A DNA stretch of 64,000 nt, taken from the NCBI RefSeq assembly GCF_001418015.1, contig NZ_LIQG01000030.1:1-64000 (forward strand), written 5' to 3'. Source of the DNA: Lacinutrix mariniflava (GTDB lineage: Bacteria; Bacteroidota; Bacteroidia; Flavobacteriales; Flavobacteriaceae). The position numbers were made by a program, and so were the translations under genes. This document shows positions 54,270 to 62,166 of the stretch, in pieces. Position 1 is the stretch's first letter, and every line of letters starts with the position of its first letter. The notes under the pieces are model-generated. The model saw only the letters and a program-made list of their open reading frames with translations, made no database searches and had not been told where the DNA came from.

Positions 54270-55667
54270 ATGGCGATAGAAAATAACAAACCAACAGTCA
54301 TTGCATCACAACCGTCGTCAGAACCGTCATTGCGAGGAGGCACGACGAAGCAATCTCTTCCTCTAGTACCCAAACTACGCTTTAAAGAATTTGAAGGTGA
54401 GTGGGAGAATAAAACAATAGAAAATTACATTGAATTAATCTCTGGTTATGCTTTTAAAGGAGATGAAATTTCTGAAAATGAAACAGGAACACCAATTTTA
54501 AGAGGTATAAATATTACAGAAGGTTATATTAGGCATTCTGTTGATATTGATAGATATTTTACAGGAAATATAGATAAATACCGTAAAATTATATTAGAAG
54601 AAGGTGATTTAGTTTTAGGAATGGATGGTTCTAAGGTTGGGAAGAATGTAGCAATTATATCAAAATCGGATTCTGGTTCATTGTTGATTCAAAGAGTAGC
54701 TAGATTAAGACCAAAATCAAATGGAAGTATTAAATTTATTTACCATCATATCTTTTCATCAAGATTTCATAAATATGTAGATGTTGTAAATACTAGTTCT
54801 GGTATTCCTCATATAAGTTCAAAGCAAATTAAGGATTTTACTATCGGTTTTCCAATTTTAAAAGAACAACAAAAAATAGCCAATTTCCTAACCGCAGTCG
54901 ACACCAAAATACAGCAACTAAACACAAAAAAAGAACATTTAGATCAGTACAAAAAAGGTGTTATGCAACAACTGTTTAGCCAACAACTACGTTTTAAACC
55001 CAATGAATCCGTCATTGCGAGCGAGGAACGAGAGAAGCAATCTCACGAAGCAAACTCGACGCAATCTGCCACTAATGAAAACAAAACACAATTTCCAGAT
55101 TGGAAGAAATTACAATTATCAGATTTAGCAGAACGTGTTAAAACGAAAAACAAAATTGATAATCAAAATGTACTAACTATTTCAGCTCAATTAGGTTTGG
55201 TTAGTCAGTTAGAATATTTTAATAAATCGGTTGCAGCAAAAAATCTAACAGGATATTACTTGTTAGAAAAAAATGATTTTGCTTACAATAAAAGTTATTC
55301 AAATGGTTATCCAATGGGAGCAATTAAACGTTTGAAAAAATATGATTATGGAGTTGTTTCAACTTTATATATCTGTTTTAGGTTTAACAGTAAAGTTTCT
55401 CTGGACTTTATGGAGCAATATTTTGAAAAAGGTTTACAGAATAGAGAAATTGAAAAAGTAGCACAAGAAGGAGCAAGAAATCATGGATTATTGAATATTG
55501 GTGTAAATGATTTTTTTGAAATTGATTTGAAAATACCAGGCTTAAAAGAACAACAAAAAATTGCCAATTATTTAAGTGCTATAGATTTAAAAATAGAAGC
55601 GGTAAACACGCAAATTAGTAACACGCAAGCGTTTAAAAAAGGGTTGTTGCAGCAGATGTTTGTTTAA
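54270..55667 (+). CDS. hsdS: Type I restriction-modification specificity subunit HsdS
   Basis: About 465 residues from ATG 54270. A start 21 codons upstream is possible, but it would code through a non-typical, repeat-like region. Two target-recognition halves: the first starts LRFKEFEGEWENKTIENYIELISGYAF and ends LKEQQKIANFLTAVDTKIQQLNTKKEHLDQYKKGVMQQLF; the second starts PDWKKLQLSDLAERVKTKNKID and ends LKEQQKIANYLSAIDLKIEAVNTQISNTQAFKKGLLQQMFV. The two paired helices act as spacers between DNA half-sites. Just before each half lies a linker encoded by the gtcattgcgagg repeat (SLRGGTTKQSL; VIASEEREKQSHE). Confidence 0.92.
   Translation: MAIENNKPTVIASQPSSEPSLRGGTTKQSLPLVPKLRFKEFEGEWENKTIENYIELISGYAFKGDEISENETGTPILRGINITEGYIRHSVDIDRYFTGNIDKYRKIILEEGDLVLGMDGSKVGKNVAIISKSDSGSLLIQRVARLRPKSNGSIKFIYHHIFSSRFHKYVDVVNTSSGIPHISSKQIKDFTIGFPILKEQQKIANFLTAVDTKIQQLNTKKEHLDQYKKGVMQQLFSQQLRFKPNESVIASEEREKQSHEANSTQSATNENKTQFPDWKKLQLSDLAERVKTKNKIDNQNVLTISAQLGLVSQLEYFNKSVAAKNLTGYYLLEKNDFAYNKSYSNGYPMGAIKRLKKYDYGVVSTLYICFRFNSKVSLDFMEQYFEKGLQNREIEKVAQEGARNHGLLNIGVNDFFEIDLKIPGLKEQQKIANYLSAIDLKIEAVNTQISNTQAFKKGLLQQMFV
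54326..54357. repeat. gtcattgcgagg repeat inside hsdS, before the first recognition half
   Basis: GTCATTGCGAGGAGG...GAAGCAATCTC, read in frame as SLRGGTTKQSL. Confidence 0.8.
55011..55070. repeat. gtcattgcga repeat inside hsdS, before the second recognition half
   Basis: GTCATTGCGAGCGAGGAACG...GAAGCAATCTCACGAAG...GACGCAATCTG, read in frame as VIASEEREKQSHEANSTQS. Confidence 0.8.
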
Positions 55668-55670
55668 AAA

Positions 55671-55905
55671 CGTCACTGCGTCGCGTACGTCATTGCGAGG
55701 AGGCACGACGCGGCAATCTCATGAAGTGTAGCACTAACAATAAACAGATTGCTTCGTGCCTCGCAATGACGGAAACAATAAGGATTCGCAATGACGTAAC
55801 GAGAAACAGATTGCTTCGTCCTACGTCCTCGCAATGACTTAACGAGAAACAGATTGCTTCACTGCGTTCGCAATGACGGAAACAAGAAGCGTTCGCAATG
55901 ACGTA
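55671..55905. repeat. Array of gtcattgcgagg repeats after hsdS
   Basis: At least five head-to-tail or inverted copies (for example GTCATTGCGAGGAGGCACGA at 55689 and GCTTCGTGCCTCGCAATGAC at about 55751-55770). It fills the gap between hsdS and the DUF3800 gene. Confidence 0.8.
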
Positions 55906-55941
55906 ACAAGAAATAAAAGAGAGTTTATTTAACAGAATAGT

Positions 55942-56616
55942 ATGAGTAAAACATTTAATATTTATTGCGACGAGAGTTGCCATTTAGAGAACGACCATAA
56001 AAAATATATGGTTTTAGGTTCTGTTAGCTCGGCATACAATCAAGTAAAAAGGCATACAGAACGTATTAATAATTTAAAAGATAAACATAAGTTTAATGCA
56101 GAAATTAAATGGTCTAAAGTGTCTAATTCTAAACTTCAGTTTTATAAGGAATTGGTAGATTATTTTTTTGATACAGATTTACGTTTTAGAGCAGTAGTTG
56201 TAGATAAAGCAAAAATAGATAACGATACACATGGTCAAGATTATGATACATTTTACTACAAAATGTATTACTCACTTTTAAACCATAAAAAAAATAGTGA
56301 GTATAGTTACAATGTATATTTAGACATTAAAGACGATTTAAGTACATATAAAGTAGAAAAGCTAAAAGAGATTTTAAATATAGAATATGGTGTATTTAGA
56401 AATGTACAAAACATACGTTCTCACGAGAGTATTTTAATGCAATTGGCAGATTTTATAATGGGAGCAATTTCTTATAATTTAAATAATGAAAAGAAATCAG
56501 TTACTGCCAAAACACAAATTATAGAGCGTATAAAAATGCATGCAGACCAGCATTTGCAAGCATCATCTAATTGGGCAGAATCTAAGTTAAACTTATTTTT
56601 TATAGAATTAAAATAG
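55942..56616 (+). CDS. DUF3800 protein
   Basis: A 224-residue protein. The N-terminus NIYCDESCHLEN has Asp10 and Glu11, the acidic start of DUF3800, a family with an RNase-H-like fold. Central helices include NAEIKWSKVSNSKLQFYKELVDYFF; the C-terminal block ILMQLADFIMGAISYNLNNEKK carries a conserved Asp. DUF3800 genes are frequent in defence islands and next to restriction systems. Nuclease activity is inferred from fold, not shown. The next gene follows after 3 bp. Confidence 0.85.
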   Translation: MSKTFNIYCDESCHLENDHKKYMVLGSVSSAYNQVKRHTERINNLKDKHKFNAEIKWSKVSNSKLQFYKELVDYFFDTDLRFRAVVVDKAKIDNDTHGQDYDTFYYKMYYSLLNHKKNSEYSYNVYLDIKDDLSTYKVEKLKEILNIEYGVFRNVQNIRSHESILMQLADFIMGAISYNLNNEKKSVTAKTQIIERIKMHADQHLQASSNWAESKLNLFFIELK

Positions 56617-56619
56617 ACT

Positions 56620-57123
56620 ATGCCATTAAACCAAATCAAAACATACAATAGTCTGTTAGATATTTCAGGCTTAGCAGAACGAGAAAGAAAAATTTCCTTA
56701 AAAGCTATTTTTGATAGAGATATTACTAATAATGCTAGTTTTAAATTCAGAAGTAAACCAATACAACCAACACCAAAAGAAGGTGAGTTAAAACTAGAAA
56801 CATTATTTACGCATTTAACAACAGTTGTAGTTGATTATAAAACTAAAAAAAGAGAGTACGATTTATATCGTTCACAAAGATTACATTGGTTAAAGTACCA
56901 TGTTGACGAAAAACGAAAACAAGGAATGTTAGTCTTTAGCGCTAAAGATAAAGGAGGAATTAGGACTTATATATATGATCAAGCGGAACATTATGTAATA
57001 GTACTAGAACCATTAAGGAAAATAAACGAATATTATTTGCTTACAGCTTATCATTTAAGAGGTAAAGACAATAAAAAAATAGAAAATAAATATAAAAGAA
57101 GACGTTTAGCAGAACTGTATTAA
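56620..57123 (+). CDS. Hypothetical protein paired with DUF3800 (possible barnase/RelE-like domain)
   Basis: A 167-residue basic protein, 3 bp after the DUF3800 gene, so very likely co-expressed. The N-terminal half is helical (RERKISLKAIFDRDI). The C-terminal half has a strand-rich basic block (RKQGMLVFSAKDKGGIRTYIYDQAEHYVIVLEPLRKINEYYLLTAYHLRGKDNKKIENKYKRRR) reminiscent of barnase/colicin-E5/RelE-like nucleases in phage-type polymorphic systems. I do not firmly recognise a family. With the DUF3800 gene it could form a two-gene defence or toxin module. Confidence 0.5.
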   Translation: MPLNQIKTYNSLLDISGLAERERKISLKAIFDRDITNNASFKFRSKPIQPTPKEGELKLETLFTHLTTVVVDYKTKKREYDLYRSQRLHWLKYHVDEKRKQGMLVFSAKDKGGIRTYIYDQAEHYVIVLEPLRKINEYYLLTAYHLRGKDNKKIENKYKRRRLAELY

Positions 57124-57294
57124 AAGCAAAAAACGCATAGCATCAAGGCTTGCGTCTTTCGATTTCCTTCTTCCAACTGGAAAGATGAACTCGCTGCAAA
57201 TGTACAACATTATTTTGTTACAAAACAAACTTTATACCAAACCATCATTACCAAATAGGTTGTTTAGGTATTTAGAAATAAGCATTTTAAGGAA

Positions 57295-57441
57295 ATGACC
57301 AAACAATCTGAAGCACAACTAGAAAACAACCTTATTAAACAATTAGTAGGTTTAGGATACCAAAACGTAACCATAAAAGATGGAGACGCTTTAGTTTCTA
57401 ATTTAAAAGCACAATTAGAAGCGTTTAGAAAATTTAGATAA
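57295..57441 (+). pseudogene. Duplicated 5' end of hsdR (48-codon remnant)
   Basis: Encodes a 48-residue peptide starting MTKQSEAQLENNLIKQLVGL, whose first about 44 codons match the start of hsdR at 58643 at about nine of ten bases by eye. The match begins exactly at the ATG. After the end of similarity it reads EAFRKFR and stops at TAA 57439-57441, which overlaps the ATG of the next small frame (TAATG). It has no function I can support; it looks like a remnant of an earlier duplication or insertion event. Confidence 0.85.
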
Positions 57442-57656
57442 TGAGTAATAAAGACCAAATAGCAATTTTTCAAGATAAGGACTCTGGTATTACAATAGAT
57501 GTAAAACTAGAAGGAGACACTATATGGTTAGATCAATACCAGCTTGAAGTTCTTTTTGATACGGATAGAACTTCTATTGGTCGTCATTTAAGAAATATTT
57601 ATAAAACTAATGAATTAGATAAAGAGGCAACTAGTGCAAAAATTGTACAAGTTTAA
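57441..57656 (+). pseudogene. Truncated RhuM-like N-terminus
   Basis: A 71-codon frame encoding MSNKDQIAIFQDKDSGITIDVKL ... DTIWLDQYQLEVLFDTDRTSIGRHLRNIYKTNELDKEATSAKIVQV. This is the N-terminal DNA-binding-like region of a RhuM protein, parallel to but diverged from the full protein starting at 57674. It stops just where that protein continues. It is translationally coupled to the hsdR remnant by TAATG. It may still be expressed as an N-terminal domain. Confidence 0.7.
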
Positions 57657-57673
57657 CAAGAAGGAAATATATT

Positions 57674-58639
57674 ATGAGTGAAATAGTAATCTATAAATCT
57701 GATTTAAATCAAATTGAAGTATCGGTTCAGTTTGATAAAGATACTGTTTGGCTTAATCAATCTGAAATTACTACCTTATTTGAAAGAGACCAATCTGTAA
57801 TTTCTAGACACATAAATAACGTTTTTAAAGAGGGAGAATTAGATAAAAAAAGCAATATGCAAAAAATGCATATTGCAAATTCAGATAAACCAGTTGTATA
57901 TTATAGTTTAGATGTAATTATATCTGTAGGTTATAGAGTAAAATCTAAACAAGGTACACAATTTAGAATATGGGCAAATAGTATTTTAAAAGCGTATTTG
58001 GTAGAAGGCTTTGCTATTAACAAAAAACGCTTACAACAAAAAACAGCACAACTAACTGCCTTAAAAAAAGTAGTTGCGTTGCAAGAAAAAGTACTTACAG
58101 ACTACAATTTAACTACTAACGAAACTCAAGGTTTAATACATGTAATTAGTCAATATAGTAAAGCGCTAGATATACTTGATGATTACGACCACCAACGTCT
58201 GCAAATACCACAAACTTCACACCAAGAAGTATTTAAAATTAATTATAACGAAGCAAGAAAAGCTATAGACGAATTAGGAAGGCAAACACATTTTGAAGGC
58301 CTTTTTGGTATTGAAAAAGATGATTCGTTTAAAGGCTCTTTGCAAAACATTTACCAAACCTTTAATGGTAAAGATTTATATCCTTATATAGAAGAAAAAG
58401 CAGCACATTTATTATACTTTGTAGTTAAAAATCATTCGTTTACAGATGGAAATAAACGTATTGCTGCATTTATTTTTGTTTGGTTTTTAGACAGAAACAA
58501 CTTGTTACATAACCAAAACGGATTGAAACGTATTAGTGATAACACTTTGGTAGCATTAACTTTAATGCTTGCTGAAAGTCATCCAGAAGACAAGGATATG
58601 ATGATTAAAGTAATTACAAATCTTTTAATTGAAGATTAA
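57674..58639 (+). CDS. rhuM: RhuM family protein with Fic/Doc-type motif
   Basis: A 321-residue RhuM-family protein. N-terminal RhuM domain (about 1-115: VWLNQSEITTLFERDQSVISRHINNVFKEGELD, then VVYYSLDVIISVGYRVKSKQGTQFRIWANSILKAYLVEGFAINKKRL); a helical middle; and a C-terminal Fic/Doc-like domain with HSFTDGNKR (His254 to Arg262), the nucleotidyl-transfer motif. RhuM genes are common accessories in hsd operons, placed between hsdS and hsdR as here. The role is unsettled; the Fic motif suggests a modifying toxin. It lies 3 bp before hsdR. Confidence 0.9.
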   Translation: MSEIVIYKSDLNQIEVSVQFDKDTVWLNQSEITTLFERDQSVISRHINNVFKEGELDKKSNMQKMHIANSDKPVVYYSLDVIISVGYRVKSKQGTQFRIWANSILKAYLVEGFAINKKRLQQKTAQLTALKKVVALQEKVLTDYNLTTNETQGLIHVISQYSKALDILDDYDHQRLQIPQTSHQEVFKINYNEARKAIDELGRQTHFEGLFGIEKDDSFKGSLQNIYQTFNGKDLYPYIEEKAAHLLYFVVKNHSFTDGNKRIAAFIFVWFLDRNNLLHNQNGLKRISDNTLVALTLMLAESHPEDKDMMIKVITNLLIED

Positions 58640-58642
58640 GAC

Positions 58643-61513
58643 ATGACTAAACAATCTGAAGCACAGCTAGAAAATAACCTAATTAAACAATTAGCAGGTT
58701 TAGGCTACCAAAACGTAACCATAAAAGATGGAGACGCATTGCTATCTAATTTAAAAACACAATTAGGAACATTTAATAAAACGGTATTTTCTACAAATGA
58801 GTTTGATATTATTTTAAATCATTTAGAAAAAGGCAATGTGTTTGAAAAAGCCAAAACGCTTCGCGATCGTTTTAATATTACCCGAGAAAATGGTGATAGC
58901 TTTTATGTACGCTTTTTTAATAGTGAGGATTATGCAAGTAATCTGTTTCAGGTAACAAACCAAATAACCCAAGAAGGCACGTACAAAAACCGTTACGATG
59001 TAACATTATTAGTAAATGGTTTGCCATTAGTACAAATAGAGTTAAAGCGTCGTGGTTTAGAAATAAAGGAAGCTTTTAATCAAATTAATCGTTATCAAAG
59101 ACATTCGTTTTGGTCGAATAGAAGTTTATTTCAGTATGTGCAATTGTTTGTTATTAGTAACGGTGTAAATACAAAGTATTTAGCCAATAATAAGTTGCAA
59201 TCGGTTAAGCAAACTTTCTTTTGGGCAGATGCCAACAATAAAAATATTACAGAATTAACAGCATTTGCTAATTCATTTTTAAACCCAAACCATTTGGGTA
59301 AAATGATTGCTAAATATATAGTGCATAACCAAACGCATAAAATTTTAATGGTCTTACGTCCATATCAATTTTATGCAACGGAGCATATTGTAAACCAAGT
59401 TGCTACTAGTAACGACAATGGTTACATTTGGCACACAACAGGTTCTGGAAAAACATTGACGTCTTTTAAAGCAAGTCAGTTAATTATGGATTTGCCAGAC
59501 GTACATAAAGTGGTTTTTGTGGTTGACCGTAAAGATTTAGATTACCAAACCATGTTAGAGTTTAATAGCTTTAAAAAGGATAGTGTAGATGTTACGGACA
59601 ATACACAATCTTTGGTTAGGCAATTAACAGACGATTCTAAATTGGTATTAACTACGATTCAAAAGTTAAATAATGCCATTTCTAAAGCCAATTACAACAA
59701 AAGCTTATCGCATTTAAAAGATAAAAAAGTAGTCTTTATTTTTGATGAGTGTCATCGCAGCCAATTTGGACAAACACACAAAACCATTACCGAGTATTTT
59801 AAAAAGAGTCAGCTATTTGGTTTTACAGGAACACCTATTTTTAAAGACAATGCCTCTAAAAACGATTTAGGAAAACGCACCACCAAAGACTTATTTGGTA
59901 ACTGTTTACATAAATACGTGATTACAGATGCTATAAAAGACCAAAACGTATTGCGTTTTGGAATTGAGTACGTTGGTAAATACAAACAAAAAGGAAATAC
60001 TTTAATTGATATTGAAGTTGAAGCTATTGATACAGCTGAGGTTTTTGTAGATCCAAAACGATTAGAGAAAATTGCAGATTATATGATTGCGTATCACAGT
60101 CAGAAAACCTTTAATAAAGAGTATTCGGCCTTATTTGCAGTAAGTAATATTAATACGCTAATTGCTTATTACGATATTTTCAAACGTAAAAAACTTTTAG
60201 GAGAACACGATTTACGTATTGCGACTATTTTTAGTTACGGAACTAATGAAGACGATGAAGATGCACAAGATTATATTCCTGGAGACGCTTTGCCAAAAGC
60301 AGCAGAACCGCAAGCGGAATATAAAACCAACCATAGTAGAGAAAAGCTAGACGAATACATTACGGATTATAATCAAATGTATAATACTAGTTTTTCTACA
60401 AAGGATAGTCAGCAGTTCGAAAACTACTTTAAAGACATTAGTAAGCGTTTAAAAGAACGTGAAAAAACAACGTTTCAAGACAAAGACCGTTTAGATATTG
60501 TTATTGTAGTAAATATGATGCTAACAGGTTTTGATGCTAAAAAAGTAAATACACTTTACGTTGATAAAAACTTAAAGTATCATGGTTTAATACAAGCGTA
60601 TTCTAGAACTAACAGGATTTTAGGCGAACAGAAGTCGCAAGGAAACATATTGTGCTTTAGAAACCTTAAAAAAGCCACAGATGAAGCCATTACGTTGTTT
60701 TCTAATAAAGAAGCGATTGAAGAAATTATATTGCCACCTTACGAAGCTATTGCAGAAAAGTTTGATGATGCTTTAAAAAACTTATTAGAAATTGCACCAA
60801 CATTTCAAGATGTAGATAATTTACCAAGCGAAAGCGAAGAGTTAGCTTTTATACAAGCCTTTAGAAGATTACTTCGTGCGAAAAATGTATTAGAGTCGTA
60901 CACCGATTTTGAATGGGATGATTTAGGCATAGACGAACAAACGTTTGAAGATTACAAAAGCAAGTATTTAGATTTACACGATAAAGTTAAAGACGAAAAC
61001 CAAAAGCATAAAACATCTATTTTAGATGATATTGATTTTGAGTTAGAGTTAATTCATCGCGATCAAATAAACGTAGCTTATATTTTACAGCTTTTAGCTA
61101 AATTAAAAGATGCTAAATCTGTTGATGCACAAGCACAGAAAAAAGCAATAATAGATATGCTTTCTGGTGATGTAGAGTTACGTAGTAAACGCGAACTAAT
61201 CGAAAAATTTATAGAAGAAAACTTACCACATATTAGTGATGTAGATAATATTCAAGACGAATTTGAACGGTATTGGCACGAAGAAAAAATATTAGCATTA
61301 TCTAAAATGTGCGAAGAGGAACACTTAGACCAAAAACAGTTTAAAGCCTTAATAGAAAGTTACACTGACTATGGTCGCGAGCCTTTACGCGATGATATTT
61401 TTAAATGCTTAGATAATAGACCAAGTATTTTAAAAGCACGCGAAATAGGAGAACGCATTTTAGATAAAATGAAGGAATTTGTTCAGGTGTTTGTTCAAGG
61501 GATGACTGGGTAA
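58643..61513 (+). CDS. hsdR: Type I restriction endonuclease subunit HsdR
   Basis: A 956-residue motor/nuclease subunit. The N-terminal PD-(D/E)xK nuclease has a YDVTLLVNGLPLVQIELKRRG block (the E-x-K core). Helicase: P-loop TTGSGKT, DECH in FDECHRSQFG, FTGTP, and the motif V/VI region NMMLTGFDAKKVNTLYVDKNL, QAYSRTNRILG. The C-terminal about 250 residues are helical and bind HsdM/HsdS. It translocates DNA and cuts away from the unmodified site. Its first codons are copied at 57295. Confidence 0.95.
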   Translation: MTKQSEAQLENNLIKQLAGLGYQNVTIKDGDALLSNLKTQLGTFNKTVFSTNEFDIILNHLEKGNVFEKAKTLRDRFNITRENGDSFYVRFFNSEDYASNLFQVTNQITQEGTYKNRYDVTLLVNGLPLVQIELKRRGLEIKEAFNQINRYQRHSFWSNRSLFQYVQLFVISNGVNTKYLANNKLQSVKQTFFWADANNKNITELTAFANSFLNPNHLGKMIAKYIVHNQTHKILMVLRPYQFYATEHIVNQVATSNDNGYIWHTTGSGKTLTSFKASQLIMDLPDVHKVVFVVDRKDLDYQTMLEFNSFKKDSVDVTDNTQSLVRQLTDDSKLVLTTIQKLNNAISKANYNKSLSHLKDKKVVFIFDECHRSQFGQTHKTITEYFKKSQLFGFTGTPIFKDNASKNDLGKRTTKDLFGNCLHKYVITDAIKDQNVLRFGIEYVGKYKQKGNTLIDIEVEAIDTAEVFVDPKRLEKIADYMIAYHSQKTFNKEYSALFAVSNINTLIAYYDIFKRKKLLGEHDLRIATIFSYGTNEDDEDAQDYIPGDALPKAAEPQAEYKTNHSREKLDEYITDYNQMYNTSFSTKDSQQFENYFKDISKRLKEREKTTFQDKDRLDIVIVVNMMLTGFDAKKVNTLYVDKNLKYHGLIQAYSRTNRILGEQKSQGNILCFRNLKKATDEAITLFSNKEAIEEIILPPYEAIAEKFDDALKNLLEIAPTFQDVDNLPSESEELAFIQAFRRLLRAKNVLESYTDFEWDDLGIDEQTFEDYKSKYLDLHDKVKDENQKHKTSILDDIDFELELIHRDQINVAYILQLLAKLKDAKSVDAQAQKKAIIDMLSGDVELRSKRELIEKFIEENLPHISDVDNIQDEFERYWHEEKILALSKMCEEEHLDQKQFKALIESYTDYGREPLRDDIFKCLDNRPSILKAREIGERILDKMKEFVQVFVQGMTG

Positions 61514-61514
61514 A

Positions 61515-61665
61515 TAACGTTACTGCGAGGCACGAAGCAGTCTCATGATGAGTAGAACTAACAATAAACAGATTGCTTCGTGCCTCGCAATGACAAGTAG
61601 TAGGTTGTTTTGTCCTCGCAATGACATTAGAAAGGAGCAATGACAGTAATAAAGGCGCAATGACA
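61515..61665. repeat. gtcattgcgagg-type repeats after hsdR
   Basis: Several copies in both directions (ACTGCGAGGCACGAAGCA at about 61522; GCTTCGTGCCTCGCAATGAC at about 61574-61593; TCGCAATGAC near 61616-61625) fill the gap between hsdR and the GIY-YIG gene. Confidence 0.75.
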
Positions 61666-61675
61666 CATATTAATT

Positions 61676-61963
61676 ATGAAACCAGGTTACATTTACATTC
61701 TTACTAATAAAAATAATACCACATTATACGTTGGTGTCACTGCCTATTTAAAAGAACGTATACTGCAACATAAAGAAAAACACGATTTAAAATCGTTTAC
61801 AGCCAGATACAATTTAGACAAACTGGTATATCATGAAGCACACCAAATGATAGGTGATGCAATAGCAAGAGAAAAGCAATTAAAAGGAGGAAGCAGAGCG
61901 CAGAAAACAGGTTTAATAGAAAGTATAAATCCAGAATGGTTGGATTTATTTGAAGAACTTTAG
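61676..61963 (+). CDS. GIY-YIG nuclease-domain protein
   Basis: A 95-residue small GIY-YIG protein: GYIYILTN (GIY-like) and TLYVGVT (YIG-like) strands, then an Arg in LKERILQHKEK and Glu in AREKQLKG. This matches the UhsA/UPF0213 type. Targets are unknown. It lies between two clusters of dispersed repeats. Confidence 0.88.
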   Translation: MKPGYIYILTNKNNTTLYVGVTAYLKERILQHKEKHDLKSFTARYNLDKLVYHEAHQMIGDAIAREKQLKGGSRAQKTGLIESINPEWLDLFEEL

Positions 61964-61976
61964 TATTACTGTCTTA

Positions 61977-62135
61977 GTGTCACTGCGAGGCATGAATAAG
62001 ACCGTCACTGCGAAGCGCTAATAATACCGTCATTGCGAGGACGCAAGACGAAGCAATCTCATGAAGCTAGAACTAATACATTAAGAGATTGCTTCAGGTT
62101 TACTGCGTTCCTCGTAAAGCTCGCAATGACTGAAT
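61977..62135. repeat. gtcattgcgagg-type repeats before the DUF2779 gene
   Basis: Copies at about 61980-62010 and GTCATTGCGAGGACGCAAGA at about 62029-62048, with an inverted partner GCTCGCAATGAC near 62119-62130. Confidence 0.75.
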
Positions 62136-62166
62136 AAAAATAAAACAAGAATAACAAAACCACCCA

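Noticed and set aside
55690-55983. Minus-strand reading frame with HCERSEAI-type peptides
   Set aside because: It is made of the dispersed gtcattgcgagg repeats read in one frame; the DUF3800 gene overlaps it on the other strand. It is a typical false gene.
61401-61640. Minus-strand frame over the end of hsdR
   Set aside because: It is antisense to hsdR and then runs through the repeat cluster; no protein family is seen.
54297-62135. CRISPR array from the many gtcattgcgagg copies
   Set aside because: Copies are unevenly spaced, vary in length, occur in both orientations and partly lie inside genes, with no regular spacers and no cas genes.
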